Shown: positions 23,048 to 33,872, counted from the stretch's first letter. The stretch: DNA of 64,000 nucleotides from Curvularia sp. ZM96 (GCA_022457065.1 JAJGBQ010000006.1:124001-188000), one strand, 5' to 3'. Notes: a model not told the origin generated them from the sequence alone. A program made the numbers and translations.

Positions 23048-23212
23048 CTATTGCACGCACTAACCACCTACAGTACGGGTTGGTAGGCCGTCTTTCAACT
23101 CGACGAGAGCGTCTACTGGGGTGGCCACGTAGCCGTCCTCGACTCTGACACCTGGCAGTACTACGGTACCGGCTGGTACCCCAACTGGAATCAGTACTGC
23201 TACAAGTGGTAA
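23048..23212 (+). pseudogene. C-terminal fragment of an aromatic-rich protein
   Basis: A GC-normal island right after the transposons. The frame ending at TAA 23210-23212 reads ...WGGHVAVLDSDTWQYYGT followed by GWYPNWNQYCYKW. It is very rich in Trp and Tyr and has one in-frame TAG (23084-23086, probably CAG). It looks like the last exon of a secreted or cell-wall-related protein, but I do not recognise the family, and no upstream part is visible next to transposon C. It was probably truncated by transposon activity. Confidence 0.4.
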
Positions 23213-23744
23213 TCAGTCCCGGTTCGGAAGATCGTTGCCAGCGCGGGGGTGCTCATACTTGCATGCAGCAGTCATAGGGAATGTTAACGAATTGCATTCG
23301 AATTTTCTCTCCGCGAAGCTGTGCGGAATTCCACAAGTTTTGCAGCCTCTCATGAAAGGTAGTGCTGTTACCTTTAATCGGGGGAAGTGCAAGAAGTCTT
23401 ACAACAATGTTTAGCAAGGTGCATATAGCTCTAAAGTAGGGCGGTCACTGGAATTAGCCCTGAGTTTAGTCTCGACTTAGGGATAAGATATTTGGAACCT
23501 AGCATATGTACAAGATCATCATATGAAGCGTCAGTGGTGTGTGGTGGAGTGAGACGATGGCGCTCCTTCTCGCAATTTCTTCGCCGCCTCTACCCATTTC
23601 TAGGAGCAGGAAACTTGGAAAACATCCTACTTACCTAGCATTGAGACTTGGCGTTTGGCCATAGGTAATCACAAGTTACGTATTTTGACTAGGAATGCCC
23701 GCTATATGTGCGTTACGACACTAGCGCTACAAAACCTATACTCT
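23213..23744. other. No gene seen
   Basis: About 530 bp of normal composition between two gene fragments. I see no frame, repeat or RNA gene I can support. Confidence 0.35.
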
Positions 23745-24260
23745 TCACTTATTTCGAAACTGCTCAGGCTTCAACAATTCTTGGACCTCGCGATCCTGTG
23801 CCCCTTGAACGACCTCACGAGGCTCATTTCCCTCATGTCCCCTCCATTTCTTGGATATGATTTCTTTAAAAGCGCCGACAGTGAGACTTCCTCCTTGGAT
23901 TTCTCAACACCATTCTCTGACTTTCGTTCCCGGATTGCTCGTTGGCTTGAGAACTGTGTCAAGATCGGGTGCAACAAAGACAACAGCAGTAGTCCTTCGG
24001 TCAGCTATTGGCTGAGTTCTCAGAACACGGTGCTTGGCGGTATGTATCTTATCGTTGCTCAATATGGCGGCATACCAACCCCAAGACATAACAGCGTCGA
24101 CGCTTTCTGGGACGGATTTCCAAGCACCCTCAACCTCAAACTCCAACCCACCTACAGTGAAGTCCTGGAAAATGATTGTGTACGTATTGCAATCCCGATT
24201 TTCACCACATCTAGGTACAGATGATTCTGTGCACGGGAAATAGTCTATCAGGCGAAGATG
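23745..24260 (-). pseudogene. C-terminal half of a 2-oxoglutarate/Fe(II) oxygenase (isopenicillin N synthase-like)
   Basis: The minus-strand frame reads LRLIDYFPCTESSVP, NTYTIIFQDFTVGGLEFE, SWGWYAAILSNDKIHTAKHRVLR and TAVVFVAPDLDTVLKP, and after one TGA (23904-23906) GAFKEIISKKWRGHEGNEP. These are in-order blocks of the 2OG-Fe(II) fold in fungal IPNS/gibberellin-oxidase-like enzymes. The proximal iron-binding motif HxD reads NRD, so the first His ligand is lost. The distal His (AKHRV) is kept. The N-terminal half is absent; the adjacent DNA belongs to an ankyrin relic. The premature TGA fits CGA-to-TGA. The gene is a dead fragment. Confidence 0.65.
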
Positions 24261-24366
24261 ATTGTTCGTTCTATTGTTTGTGCGTTCCAATTTCAACCCG
24301 CTGATTCTTGACGTCGCTTATGTCTTGATAGGGAGTACATCAATCTCAATAAATTTATATAACCTC

Positions 24367-25279
24367 ATGATATCTTCGAAGTCTTTGCCAAATTCTTCTA
24401 CGAGGTTTGGAGAGTCAGCTAATGCGGGGAAAGAGGATTTGATGACTAGAATGCTCGCTGAGGGACAGGACGTCAATAAGAAGTTTAAAATGGGGGAGAC
24501 CGCTCTGCTTCGTGCAAGTCGACACGGTCATCAGCACGTCGTAAAGCTTCTCCTTGAAGCTGGCGCAGATCCGCGTATTGCCAGAACTTCGAACAAAACC
24601 CCTCTTCATTTTCTCCCAGCCTTTGACAATGAAGACATCCTTGAAATGGCTCTTCTGCTTCTGAACCACAAAGCCGAGCTCGAAATTATCTCCTCCGGTG
24701 AACACAGCCACGATCGGCACCCCACTTCACTGGGCTGTAGCCGCAGACAACAAGATCGCCTGTGAGATACTTGTCGCTACCAGGGCAGACGCATAGTGCT
24801 GTTTCTATAAGAACCCCAGCCCAGTCACGTTAGCAGTGAGTTAACATCAATGTTACTTACTAGAGACACTTCTCTCTAGGTAGCTTTTTCGGCCGGCTCA
24901 GATGCGTCCAATGTCGGCGACCTTGAAGACGTGGTAAGTCGAGACTTAGAATAGCAATTCAGTGGCTAATGTATACTCGATTGTCGCGGTAATGATGAAA
25001 TTCTCGCCACAAGCGTTAGCTGGGCAATTCGGACGCTTAAGCCTCCATGGAAAGCATTATCGAAAAGCCTACATTTACACTGTCAAAGTGCTGCTGAGTC
25101 ACGGACAGGACCTTGAAGTAAATAGAGGAACTGCGATGGATATTGCTCTACAATTTGGCCCCTCTTTCGTCATTGAGTGGACCTTGGACTCGTATCGATC
25201 GCACAGAAAGCCGTTCCTAAAAAGCATCCCCCTAGCCCTAAGTAGTGCTAAGCCTACAGCGCGTAGGGCTATTAGATAG
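24367..25279 (+). pseudogene. Ankyrin-repeat protein, frameshifted relic
   Basis: The plus-strand frame from ATG 24367 gives ankyrin units: ETALLRASRHGHQHVVKLLL, AGADPRIARTSNKTPLHFL and ILEMALLLLNHKAELE. Near 24705-24715 the frame slips, and the next unit TPLHWAVAADNKIACEIL continues in another frame to a TAG at 24796. A further open segment at 24962-25279 (VKVLLSHGQDLEVNRGTAMDIAL) looks like another unit. Ankyrin repeats mediate protein binding. Long fungal versions often follow NACHT or patatin domains, but none is attached here. The relic is broken at several points. Confidence 0.55.
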
Positions 25280-25599
25280 CCTCTTTATTTTTCTTCTACA
25301 GGCGCTGTAGGGTAATGATTCCCACCTAGAATTAAGCTTACGTCCTACCTTGATTTTCCCCTTGGCACGAGCTCTCACGGCTAATCAGTAGTATTGCTAG
25401 CGTGATTCCTACTAGGCCTTAGGTAGTCCTTAGGGGTAGAGCTATAAAGCTTTTATAGATAATAGATAAAACATTTTGCGAAGTAAAAATGAATGAAGCT
25501 GCTAATATCTGCATTCTTCTTGGGGAGATACTTGTTGATATTGATAATAAACCAACGCAACTCCTTGGAACCCAGAAAACCTTTACCTAACTGGGCCCT
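25280..25599. other. Convergent intergenic, no gene seen
   Basis: About 320 bp between the ankyrin relic and the end of the minus-strand membrane-protein gene. It should hold the latter's 3' untranslated region. Nothing else is supported. Confidence 0.35.
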
Positions 25600-27511
25600 C
25601 TATCTTTCGCTGCTCTTTGCTTCTACCCAGTCGTCCATCTTCTGTACAATAAACCTCCGGAACGAAATTGCTGTTAGACAAACCAGCCACACTACTCCAA
25701 ATGCTATGTAAGCTGTCGAAAGCCAATACCTCCCCGCATTTTCAACTGCCTGGGGTGTCTTGCTGTTCAGTTCGATCAGTGTCGAGTCCTTCCAAGTCAG
25801 TCGCTCGCACCAGCAGGTCCGGAACACTCCAACCAGATGGAAAAGGGTACCCAGGACTATGACCAACGAGTTGACAAAGACTAGGAACCAGTATATGCAG
25901 CGCGCAACTAGAAATGGTATGTTACGATTCTTTGGCACATCAGGGAACCGTTGTTGTGCTTTCGAGCGAACCAACAGCCAAGAGCACAGGACATGTAAGT
26001 AGGCTGTGACGAAAGAGAAGACTACGTATAGAACAAAGTTGAACGACCTACAACCAAGGCCGACAGTCGGTGTCGTCCAGGCAATGGCGGTAGCACAGGC
26101 CGACGAAAACGCAATGCAGCAGAAGCCGAGGAATTGCCCACCACAGAATCGAAACCAGAAACGCCAGTCGGACTTCAAGCCTTCTATCACGGATCGGTAA
26201 TCCCAGTGGTCGTTAGGCGGCTCCGCCCAAGTCTGCCACATATAACTGTTAACATATCGGTGTCGCAGAGCGGCGCAGACTGGTTCCTCGCCAAATTCGA
26301 GTACCTTATTGAACGCTCTCTTGGCGACTTCGGCGTTGAGGGAGCTGGCGTAACAGTTGCCTGCGACGCCTAGGACCAGAATCCACGAGTACCAGACGCA
26401 ATAGGCAAGGGCAAGCCCTGTGTCCTTGTCACCCCTCTTGCTGTAGGCATCGTAAAATGTTGCTGCAGTTACTGCAAGCATCAAGAGTATGGGGATGAGG
26501 ATACCACCTACGAAGCCCTTGCGCGCAATGATCACAATCTCTATAGCCTTGTTGATATTGTTCGCCTCAGTGGAAGCGTCGTTTACACGAGGAGGTTGCG
26601 GCGCTGGAGATAGTTCTTCATCTTTAATGAGTGTCATGTCAACCGCCTGATGGGTGATCTTGCCGATGGTATCTCTATCTTTGCCAGAGTTTTTGAACGA
26701 GTAGTCTCTAAGAAGCGGTTCTCCTGAAGCACCTAGGGCCCGGGTGACGTTGGGATCCCAGCTTGTCTGTACCGAAAACTGTATATCACCTGCGAGCGCC
26801 GTGATCCACAAAGCCCTCTGATGCTGCCATGATAGCTTCTCTGGGTTTTCTGGCGTAAGCCTTCTTAACGTTCTCGCATCAGACCAGACCTCGTTCAAAG
26901 CGCCAAAGATAGCGCTCGCAGGGTCACCTAGAATACTCATATATCCCTGGAGAGGCTTCCTGAGCCTGTTAAGCACGTTGTCAACGTGCTTCCACTTGAT
27001 GAATTCCTGATCTGGAATATCACCGACCGGACATAGCAGCAGGATACCGATGTATGGCGAGATATACGTCGAGAGGGGTATCAGCCACTGTTTGAGGGAG
27101 CTAAGCTGTGTCCCACTACAATGTGTCTTCGCCCAAGCCATGTTACGCAAAATAGAAGGGAATGTTTCGTTGTTGCTGTAGTCGATCTCAGTGTTGAAGT
27201 TGCAGACCTGCCAAGGATACAGCTCGTCGATGTAGGCGTGGAACTCTTCCCGGACGGCGAGGGTGCAGCATCTTGCAACTGAGAACGTCGAGTTCACAGT
27301 AGGGAGGAAGCCGGCAATAAGGGAGCCTGAAACTAGCCTGGCTAGGACCGCAAGGGAGCCGGGGGAGAATGTCGGTCCTAAAGAACGACGTTTTATGTTA
27401 GGGTCTGTGGATCAGATCAACCAACGACAGAACAACCAAAAGTTTGATTTGAACCCTACCATCACCAAGCTCAATGCGGCTATTAGTTCCACCTTTGGCT
27501 TGGTCCGCCAT
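25600..27511 (-). CDS. Large multi-pass membrane protein of unknown function
   Basis: Exon 1 (27511-27466, MADQAKGGTNSRIELG) is joined to exon 2 (27377-25600) by an 88-nt intron (GTGATG...CTTTAG, phase 1), giving about 607 aa. I inferred exon 1 because the main frame continues above its first usable codon as PTFSPGSLAVLARLVSGSLI, a hydrophobic segment with no ATG. A long luminal-looking region follows, then at least six hydrophobic helices: ILIPILLMLAVTAATF, VWYSWILVLGVAG, FLGFCCIAFSSACATAIAW, FVLYVVFSFVTAYLHVL, IYWFLVFVNSLVIVLGTLF and YIAFGVVWLVCLTAI. It resembles a common fungal hypothetical membrane family; the function is unknown. No lesions are seen. Confidence 0.78.
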
Positions 27512-27730
27512 GTTTTCCTCGTTCAATTGGATAGGGTAGAATGGAATGCAGCTTTTTCGTGACAACAGATTGAAATGGGATATTGAGCCAGTGGAAAACA
27601 AGCAGCTTTAGTAGAAGTCAGTAGCATGGTGTGTGTTGAATGGTGTGTGTTGACACTTCAAAGCCTCATGCACATCAAAACGAGAATGCGCTCTCCGAAA
27701 ATCCCGCTCTGCAATACGAACTCTGTGAGG

Positions 27731-28050
27731 TAATGATCAGCATCTGAAGTTCAGTTGAGAACGCAGCTGAGAACCAATATGGACAGGTCCCTCTGCACCA
27801 GTACCTCAGCCTTGTCGGCCATTGGTCGCCACGGTTTCGTCCGACAGCTGTGAATGTTATCGCTGTCACGCCACGAAATACGAAGGTCGCCGATTACAAC
27901 ACTCATGCCATAATTCTGCAGTACAACTCCCGGCAATAATGATCAGCATCAGAGGGTCAGCTGGGTAAGGACATCGACAGGACCCTCTGCAAAACGAGCT
28001 CATCTTTGTCTTCTATTGGTCGCCACTATGCCATCTAACAGTTGTCAATG
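27731..28050. repeat. Imperfect tandem duplication upstream of the CFEM gene
   Basis: Two related blocks, 27731-27856 and 27937-28050, share TAATGATCAGCATC, then TCAG, a GGACAGG/CGACAGG step, CCCTCTGCA, a TTGTC...ATTGGTCGCCAC core and a CAG-TGT-AATG end. Each carries an ATTGG (CCAAT-box complement). They lie between the divergent membrane-protein and CFEM genes, so they may be duplicated regulatory DNA. Confidence 0.55.
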
Positions 28051-28265
28051 CCTTGCACTAGCGAATGGGACGTGATTCTAAACACAGCCGACCCCCCTTC
28101 ATGTTTGTTGGTAAGTTCTGTGAAACTCGGCCCCATTTCTTGCTCTATATAGATTACTAGTTATGTAGTTTTTATTAAATGCCTGGTTAAATCAAAGTAA
28201 ATCGAACTTTACTTCCATCGATCTGTGCTTTGTACGCAACGCCCAGCCAACCGCACAGACTAACA

Positions 28266-29114
28266 ATGAGCTTTCAATACCATAGCCTGATCACCTCAAC
28301 GATCGCCATCTTCATCTTTGTTGCGAAAATACGAGCAGACCACAGTTTCAGTGCGGTCCTCCACACAAGAGAGACAAGTGCCCCCGGCTTCGTGGACCCC
28401 GTCACCGTGCCAGCATGCGTTTTCAACACTTGCTGGCATTACTCTTCACCTCCTCCTGAAATCTGCCCTCTTGTAACTGGTCCCTGCCCCAACAACAGCG
28501 ACGCGACCGATAACGGCGGCACAAAGTGCGGCATGAAGCAGTACACTCGCGACTGCTACTGCAACCTCAAGACGGGACTTTACTGTGCCTGGTCTTGCAA
28601 CTGGAAATCATGGTGGGACACGGAGGACTGGTTTGCCAAACTTTGCCCGCAGTCGCCAGCGCTGAAGCTCGATTTCTCTGGCTTGCCTAATTGCGCCCGT
28701 CAGTGTCTTGACGACGCCATATTCGAGTACGGCTGCCTCACGCAGTCCAGCAACTGCTTCTGCGCACGGGGCGATCTATTTAAATGTCACCAAAATTCCT
28801 GCAGTGCTGGAGAATGGAAGAAAATCGAGGACTGGCTACAATACGCGTGCGACCTCGATGCTACAAAGGCGAAAATGGCTTTGGAGCAAGGGACTTTCAC
28901 TATCGGCGATGATGCAGGTGTAAGCGCGGCAACGGCGACGGCAACCAGGGTATTAGGACCCCCGAGTCTTCCGCCTAAGAAGCCGCCGACGTGGGATGAG
29001 ATTTTTATCTTTGTGATTCTTGCCTTGACAATACTTGGGGGGCTGGGTCTCTGGATTTACAGTTGCGTGGCAGGCAGACAACGACACACCTGGCTTACCT
29101 CCGCTGAAAGCTAG
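28266..29114 (+). CDS. CFEM-domain membrane protein
   Basis: A single-exon frame of 282 aa starting at ATG 28266 (taacaATGAGC). The N-terminus (LITSTIAIFIFVAKIRA) is a signal peptide. A first Cys-rich half (about residues 50-135, 12 or so Cys) is followed by a CFEM domain at about residues 138-200. Its eight cysteines are in the usual order: GLPNCARQC, EYGC, SSNCFC, FKCHQNSC and LQYAC. A Thr/Ala-rich stalk and one C-terminal transmembrane helix (IFVILALTILGGLGLWIY) with a short basic tail complete it. CFEM proteins are surface proteins that bind haem/iron or act as receptors in pathogenic fungi. A transmembrane helix rather than a GPI signal points to a receptor-like form. It is intact. Confidence 0.88.
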   Translation: MSFQYHSLITSTIAIFIFVAKIRADHSFSAVLHTRETSAPGFVDPVTVPACVFNTCWHYSSPPPEICPLVTGPCPNNSDATDNGGTKCGMKQYTRDCYCNLKTGLYCAWSCNWKSWWDTEDWFAKLCPQSPALKLDFSGLPNCARQCLDDAIFEYGCLTQSSNCFCARGDLFKCHQNSCSAGEWKKIEDWLQYACDLDATKAKMALEQGTFTIGDDAGVSAATATATRVLGPPSLPPKKPPTWDEIFIFVILALTILGGLGLWIYSCVAGRQRHTWLTSAES

Positions 29115-29660
29115 GACTTTCTACTAGGTTTGAGGCTGCTGTAGCGATTCAGTAGTGATAGCAAAAATATTGTGCGTACTTGAATGTAACTAAAGGGGTA
29201 AGAGCGGCTATCTAAGATGATCAGAGAATGAAAAGATTTACACTAGTGTTGGGTACGAAGGACTGTAGTAGAGGAAATCCATTTGCATTGAGAGTATGTA
29301 GCACGCACTTGCTTGTTAGACAGCGTAGGGTTTCGAATCTACGGCATATTCGCAATAACCCGCTCTATACTCCGCTTGATGGCCAGGTCCTAGTCCTTAA
29401 CTAGTTCGTAGTCTAGTCGCTGTCTTGCCTTCGCTATAAACCTGCAACAGCTCTTATCCTAGTAATCAATACTGTGCCTTCAGAGCGCCAGCTTCACTAT
29501 ACTAAAGGTAAAAATAAGGAATGCATACTCACCTATAGAGGCCATCATCTGCATAGCATACATAGGTAATATCTAATTTACAGCCTTTGAATAGTACTAA
29601 AGAGAGGTGTAGCTTTAGCTATAATAACGTTACGTAACGTTACGTAACGCTATCTACTTA
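29115..29660. other. No gene seen
   Basis: 3' flank of the CFEM gene with scattered AT-rich repeat-like DNA. A short palindromic run of GTTACGTAAC units lies at about 29627-29651. No reading frame is supported. Confidence 0.35.
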
Positions 29661-29744
29661 AGGGCCTGTTTAGTAAGCTCTAGTTTCTAGCTTTAGTTTC
29701 TATAAGTAGTTGGTAACCAAAGCTAAAGCTACAACTAGCAGACT
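29661..29744 (+). repeat. 84-bp inverted repeat, left arm
   Basis: This arm aligns without gaps to the reverse complement of 34316-34399. There are 8 differences in 84, all transitions. It begins AGGGCCTGTTTAGTAAGCTC. Inside it, AGCTTTAG...CTAAAGCT forms a smaller inverted pair. A similar CTATTTAGTAAATTCT follows just inside. The ends resemble DNA-transposon termini. No target duplication could be matched. Confidence 0.8.
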
Positions 29745-30257
29745 ATTTAGTAAATTCTATTGTTAGGAACTGGCCTAATTTAGGCCAATCTAACCCTATC
29801 TTGCCTTACCTTACCTATCTTGTAACAGCACAACACCCGAACCTACCTAGTAGTCGTCTAGCTAATAGATCTAAGATTAATCCAAATTAGACCTAAGTTA
29901 GATCTATATTAGCTAAGTATAAGTATAGACTATTCTATATAGTTATTTTATAGACCTTCAATATTCTTTTATATAAGACCTATAAGTATCTATTGAACTA
30001 AAGCTTATTTAACTTCCCATGCACTCCTATATGCCGCTAAGTGACTCTACTACTAGAACTAATCTGACTAGTCTTGCCTGTGCTGTTACATTGGATTACC
30101 TTTAAAGAAATCAGACATGAATTATTGCTGGACCTAGTGATGACAAGCTCAACACTAACGTCATTCAACGGGTAATCGGATAGCCAATTACCCGCCAGTC
30201 TCACTCCGCAGGGTATGCAGAATCCTACGTATCTAGGCATACTTCTAGCACCACCTT
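29745..30257. other. AT-rich degraded DNA
   Basis: RIP-like AT-rich sequence up to about 30020, then normal composition leading into the regulator gene, whose promoter should lie here. No gene is supported. Confidence 0.35.
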
Positions 30258-32206
30258 ATGGATGCGAATGCAATCACCCAGAATCGTCGGGCTATACGCT
30301 CATCACTGGCTTGCTTGCCCTGTCGCTCCCGTCACGTGAAATGCGATGGAAAGCGGCCATGTTGTGCCCGCTGTTCGGAGGCCGGCAACCAGTGCAGCTA
30401 TGCACGATGACGGCGCGGAGGATTAGACAGTGCTGCGTTGGTAGAATGTCGCAAACGAATAACTTCGGCGGTCTATACTGAACCCGTGGATCACCTGAGT
30501 CTGCGACGAGCTACAACAGTTCGTCTCGAGGAGTGTACGACGCAGCCTCTCCCGTTGGATGTTCGACCTGAGTCTGACATGCTCGATATCGATAGAGGGG
30601 ACAGCAGCATGGGATCTGTCCTGCGATCAGAGAACACAGTTCTCCCGCGAAAGATTGAAAATGACGCCTTAATTGACTCATACTACAAGAATTTTCACAA
30701 CTGTCATCCATTCGTCTTACCGCGGAAACACCTGACAAAACTATTTCAAGATCCGAGCGGACAACACGGCCTTGCACCCCTGATGGCCACTCTGCGCTTC
30801 ATGGGAAATATTTACAATACGCGAGAATGGTCGATTCCGCTTAAAGACAATGTCGAAGCATCCCTTTCACCGTTGTCACCGTCTGATCCAATCCAAGTCC
30901 AATGCCGAATCTTGTATTCTGTAGCCTTGTTCTGGTATGACTACAAGGCTGAGGACAAATCACAAATGGACTATGCAGCTAAACTCGCCATTGATCTGCA
31001 GATGTTCCGGGCCGAAATTGCAGCGTCCCAGGGAGCTGACGACCAGATACAGAAGGAATCTTGGAGACGGCCGTGGTGGATGCTGTATATTCTGGACGCA
31101 TTCTACTCGGGAACCCTGGGGGCGATGAATCTCCGGGTTATGGACATTTATGTGACGGTAGAATTACCCTACGGCGAGTTAGACTATGAGTTGCGTGTGA
31201 GTATTAACACCCTGTCTCACGTTGACCTGTGCCGAAATAGCTCATGCATAGAATTGCAGAATATTCCGACTCTTAGAACCCTTCAGGAATTTAATCACCG
31301 GGAATTAATCCCCAGCAGTATTTACTTTTCCTCCTTCGCGTATCTCATTGGCGCCGTGCAGTGCGCTGCGACCGCCATATCCATAACCCCCAAAATCTTC
31401 GCCGTGGAAGACTCCACGCATCTAATTCAAGCGGTTGATTGTAGCCTAGACGGATGGCGACTTTTATTACCCCCCGAGCACAAACACGTCGTGAATGAGA
31501 ATGGAGAAATTGACGAACTCATGTTCCAAGCGCATCTGCTGATCCATGTGTAAGCTTTTCGTTTCTTCTTCGTGAAATATCTCGCTCACTGGTTAGATGT
31601 ACCATCGGCCTCCACCGTCCATTATCGGCCCTCAAATTTAACGCCATCGAGAATGTATCGAGCTGTGCCCGAGAACCGCCCCTAGACACGCCCACGCCCG
31701 ATCTAGTAAATGTCCATACCGTCCGAGTCTTACGGGCGGTGGAAGCCCAAATCCGTCTTCTGGCCTTACCAGTCCACCGATTTCATCACACACCCTTCAC
31801 GACGTGCATGGTAAGCGAGGGGACATTGGCGCTCCTCTCCGCTTGCAGTGCTTTCCTCGAGGGGAAGGACTTAGCCATCGCAAGAGATCAGATCCGGATG
31901 ACGCTCGGTTGTCTCAAGGAGCTGGGGGAAGTCTGGCCGAGGACGGCGAGGAATGTGCGCGAGATCCAAACGATTGCTCAGTACGTGCTAGGCCTTGGAC
32001 AAGTTGCCAGTACTCACAGTATGCCTGAATCGAGTGAACTGCCCTCTTTCGGTGCGGACGGGAGAAGTCTAGATTCGACCACTGGCGGTCTATCGACGGA
32101 TGACAGTGATCTAAGTGCTTCCATCAGAGCCGTTGAAGATCTATGTTGCTGGTACAACCTTGGAGACTTGGATCTTCTTCCGTGGGGGATGACCAATGAA
32201 TTATAA
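30258..32206 (+). pseudogene. Zn2Cys6 fungal transcription factor with an in-frame stop after the zinc cluster
   Basis: From ATG 30258 the frame reads ACLPCRSRHVKCDGKRPC then CARCSEAGNQCSY, a complete Zn2Cys6 cluster (C-X2-C-X6-C...C-X2-C-X6-C) at about residues 25-48. Codon 51 is TGA (30408-30410), probably from CGA. The same frame then runs on through a fungal-specific regulatory ('middle homology') domain with WWMLYILDAFYSG. Two introns fit well: 31197-31259 (GTGAGT...TTGCAG) and 31550-31596 (GTAAGC...GTTAG). The total is 612 codons. Either the gene is dead or it makes only a regulatory domain from a downstream start. It converges on the MDR reductase gene 87 bp away, a possible former target. 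Confidence 0.72.
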
Positions 32207-32293
32207 TCATGTCATTGGCCATGGCTGGATGTCTTATGTAGAAATGATTCGATTTCGCAGTAAATTTGACACTGATAGACTAACATAAATATG

Positions 32294-33310
32294 TCAAACA
32301 GCAAGGACGACTTTCCCACGCGCATAAAACCTCCCGTTGGCAAGATCGTACGCCTCCCGTGCCCTTGCAAGGGGGAATACGTCCGCCACGAAAGGTTGGA
32401 CGGCCCTGGCACCCGCCAATTCAGCAATATAGCGCAACGCATCCGGACTACCCTTGACAATGAAGAACAGAGCGTGCACCCCAACCTTCCGCAGCCCACA
32501 CTTCTCATGCTCCTCCACGAAGTTGAAGCTCGCCGAATCCACCGAAACTAGCACTCCCGTCTTCGCAACATAATCCCAACACTTTGCTAACACCTTCCCG
32601 CCAACCACATCAATAATGACATCGAATTGCCCCTGATACTTGTCTAGCATACTATACTCTACAACCTCATTGGCCCCTAGGCCCTGGAGAAACTCTCCAT
32701 TACGCGCATTGGAACTGCTAGCGGCGGTGACCTGTACTCCCGCCCCTGCCGCAAGCTGCACGAGATACACTCCCACTGCACCTGCAGCGCCAGTAATCAG
32801 CACGCGGTGGTCTTTCCTCGTCGCAGACCGGGACAGGAACTCCTCCACTGTGGGGCGGGGGATCTGCGCGTGCTCGAATAGGGCCTCGTAGGCGGTTTGC
32901 ATGCTGAGTGGCAATGCTGCAGCCTGGGCGAACGTCAATGTGGCTGGTTTCCGAGCTACTTCATCCTCTTTAACGATGGTGTATTCGGCCCACGTGGCCG
33001 CGCGGTCGGTGTTTGCCATGCCGAAGACCTCGTCACCAGGCTTGAACTTGCTCGCTGACGAGAAAACCTCCATCACAATGCCGGCGACGTCGTTGCCTAG
33101 GATGGCGTACTCGTGCGTGTAGGTTTCGGGCCAGGTGAGCATGTCGCGAATGACGGTTGTAGCTTTTACACGGATGAGAAGTTCCCCTGGTGCGGACGGC
33201 ACTGGGATGGGGACATCATGGTCCAGCTGGAGGGCGGTAGATGGCGCCTGATTGGATGGTAAATAGGGTGTGGATTTAGGCGGAGCGGGATGGAGGCGAA
33301 TGGCTTGCAT
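32294..33310 (-). CDS. MDR-superfamily NAD(P)H oxidoreductase (quinone-reductase-like)
   Basis: A single-exon frame of 338 aa from ATG 33310. The N-terminal GroES-like half includes LLIRVKATTVIRDMLTWPET and LGNDVAGIVMEV. The Rossmann half has the nucleotide-binding motif VLITGAAGAVGVYLVQLA at about residues 168-185. The structural and catalytic zinc Cys residues of alcohol dehydrogenases are absent, so this is a zinc-independent reductase of the quinone oxidoreductase/enoyl reductase type. It probably reduces an activated double bond or quinone with NADPH in the cytosol; the substrate is unknown. The neighbours are a Zn2Cys6 regulator (convergent) and a tautomerase-like relic, which suggests a small metabolic group. 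It is intact. Confidence 0.85.
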   Translation of the reverse strand: MQAIRLHPAPPKSTPYLPSNQAPSTALQLDHDVPIPVPSAPGELLIRVKATTVIRDMLTWPETYTHEYAILGNDVAGIVMEVFSSASKFKPGDEVFGMANTDRAATWAEYTIVKEDEVARKPATLTFAQAAALPLSMQTAYEALFEHAQIPRPTVEEFLSRSATRKDHRVLITGAAGAVGVYLVQLAAGAGVQVTAASSSNARNGEFLQGLGANEVVEYSMLDKYQGQFDVIIDVVGGKVLAKCWDYVAKTGVLVSVDSASFNFVEEHEKCGLRKVGVHALFFIVKGSPDALRYIAELAGARAVQPFVADVFPLARAREAYDLANGRFYARGKVVLAV

Positions 33311-33607
33311 CGCGTGTGGTAGAAGAGGGAATGTGGTGGAGGTTTGATCTGGGTCGTTTCGATCGCGGGTTAAATATTGCTGCAGGTTATGATTCTATGG
33401 CGTGCTTGGATAGGCTATGAATAGGCTATATGCAGCGGGTATAACCCTACTATCTCCATGAATATGGAAAGCTATACGAGTGGCTCTACAAGTCTATATG
33501 ATTTAATCGAGCCTATTCCAGGCGTGAATGTATAGGACTGAGTGATAGAAATCAACTATGATTCAAGAACAGATGCACATTAACTCTGACCATAGTCTAC
33601 TTTATCC

Positions 33608-33872
33608 CTACTTCTTTCGCGCCATGATATTCTTATATTCCGCGTCGTATTGCACCAGCACCAATAGGTCTTCCTACTCCAACGTCTTCGAGTCAATCAC
33701 AAAACCGAAGAAAATGGCTGCTGGTTCAGTCTGGCTGGCGTTAGCGCTAATCCGATGGTGGCAGCTAGGAGCCTCGTACCAGGAACCACCTTGCTCAACC
33801 ACTCTCATTAGATCGTTCTTCATTTTATTTAAGAGAGAGCCATCGATGACACAGGCGGAGACTAAGGCGCCT
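33608..33872 (-). pseudogene. Tautomerase-like protein, C-terminal relic
   Basis: The minus-strand frame reads GSWYEAPSCHHRISANASQT, then TEPAAIFFGFVIDSKTLE, a TAG at 33674-33676, and DLLVLVQYDAEYKNIMARKK ending at TAG 33608. This matches my memory of the C-terminal part of fungal cis-CaaD/oxalocrotonate tautomerase-like proteins. The N-terminal part with the catalytic Pro is not visible, and the internal TAG fits CAG-to-TAG. It lies just upstream of the MDR reductase on the same strand. Such enzymes isomerise or dehalogenate small keto-acids. It is non-functional here. Confidence 0.5.
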
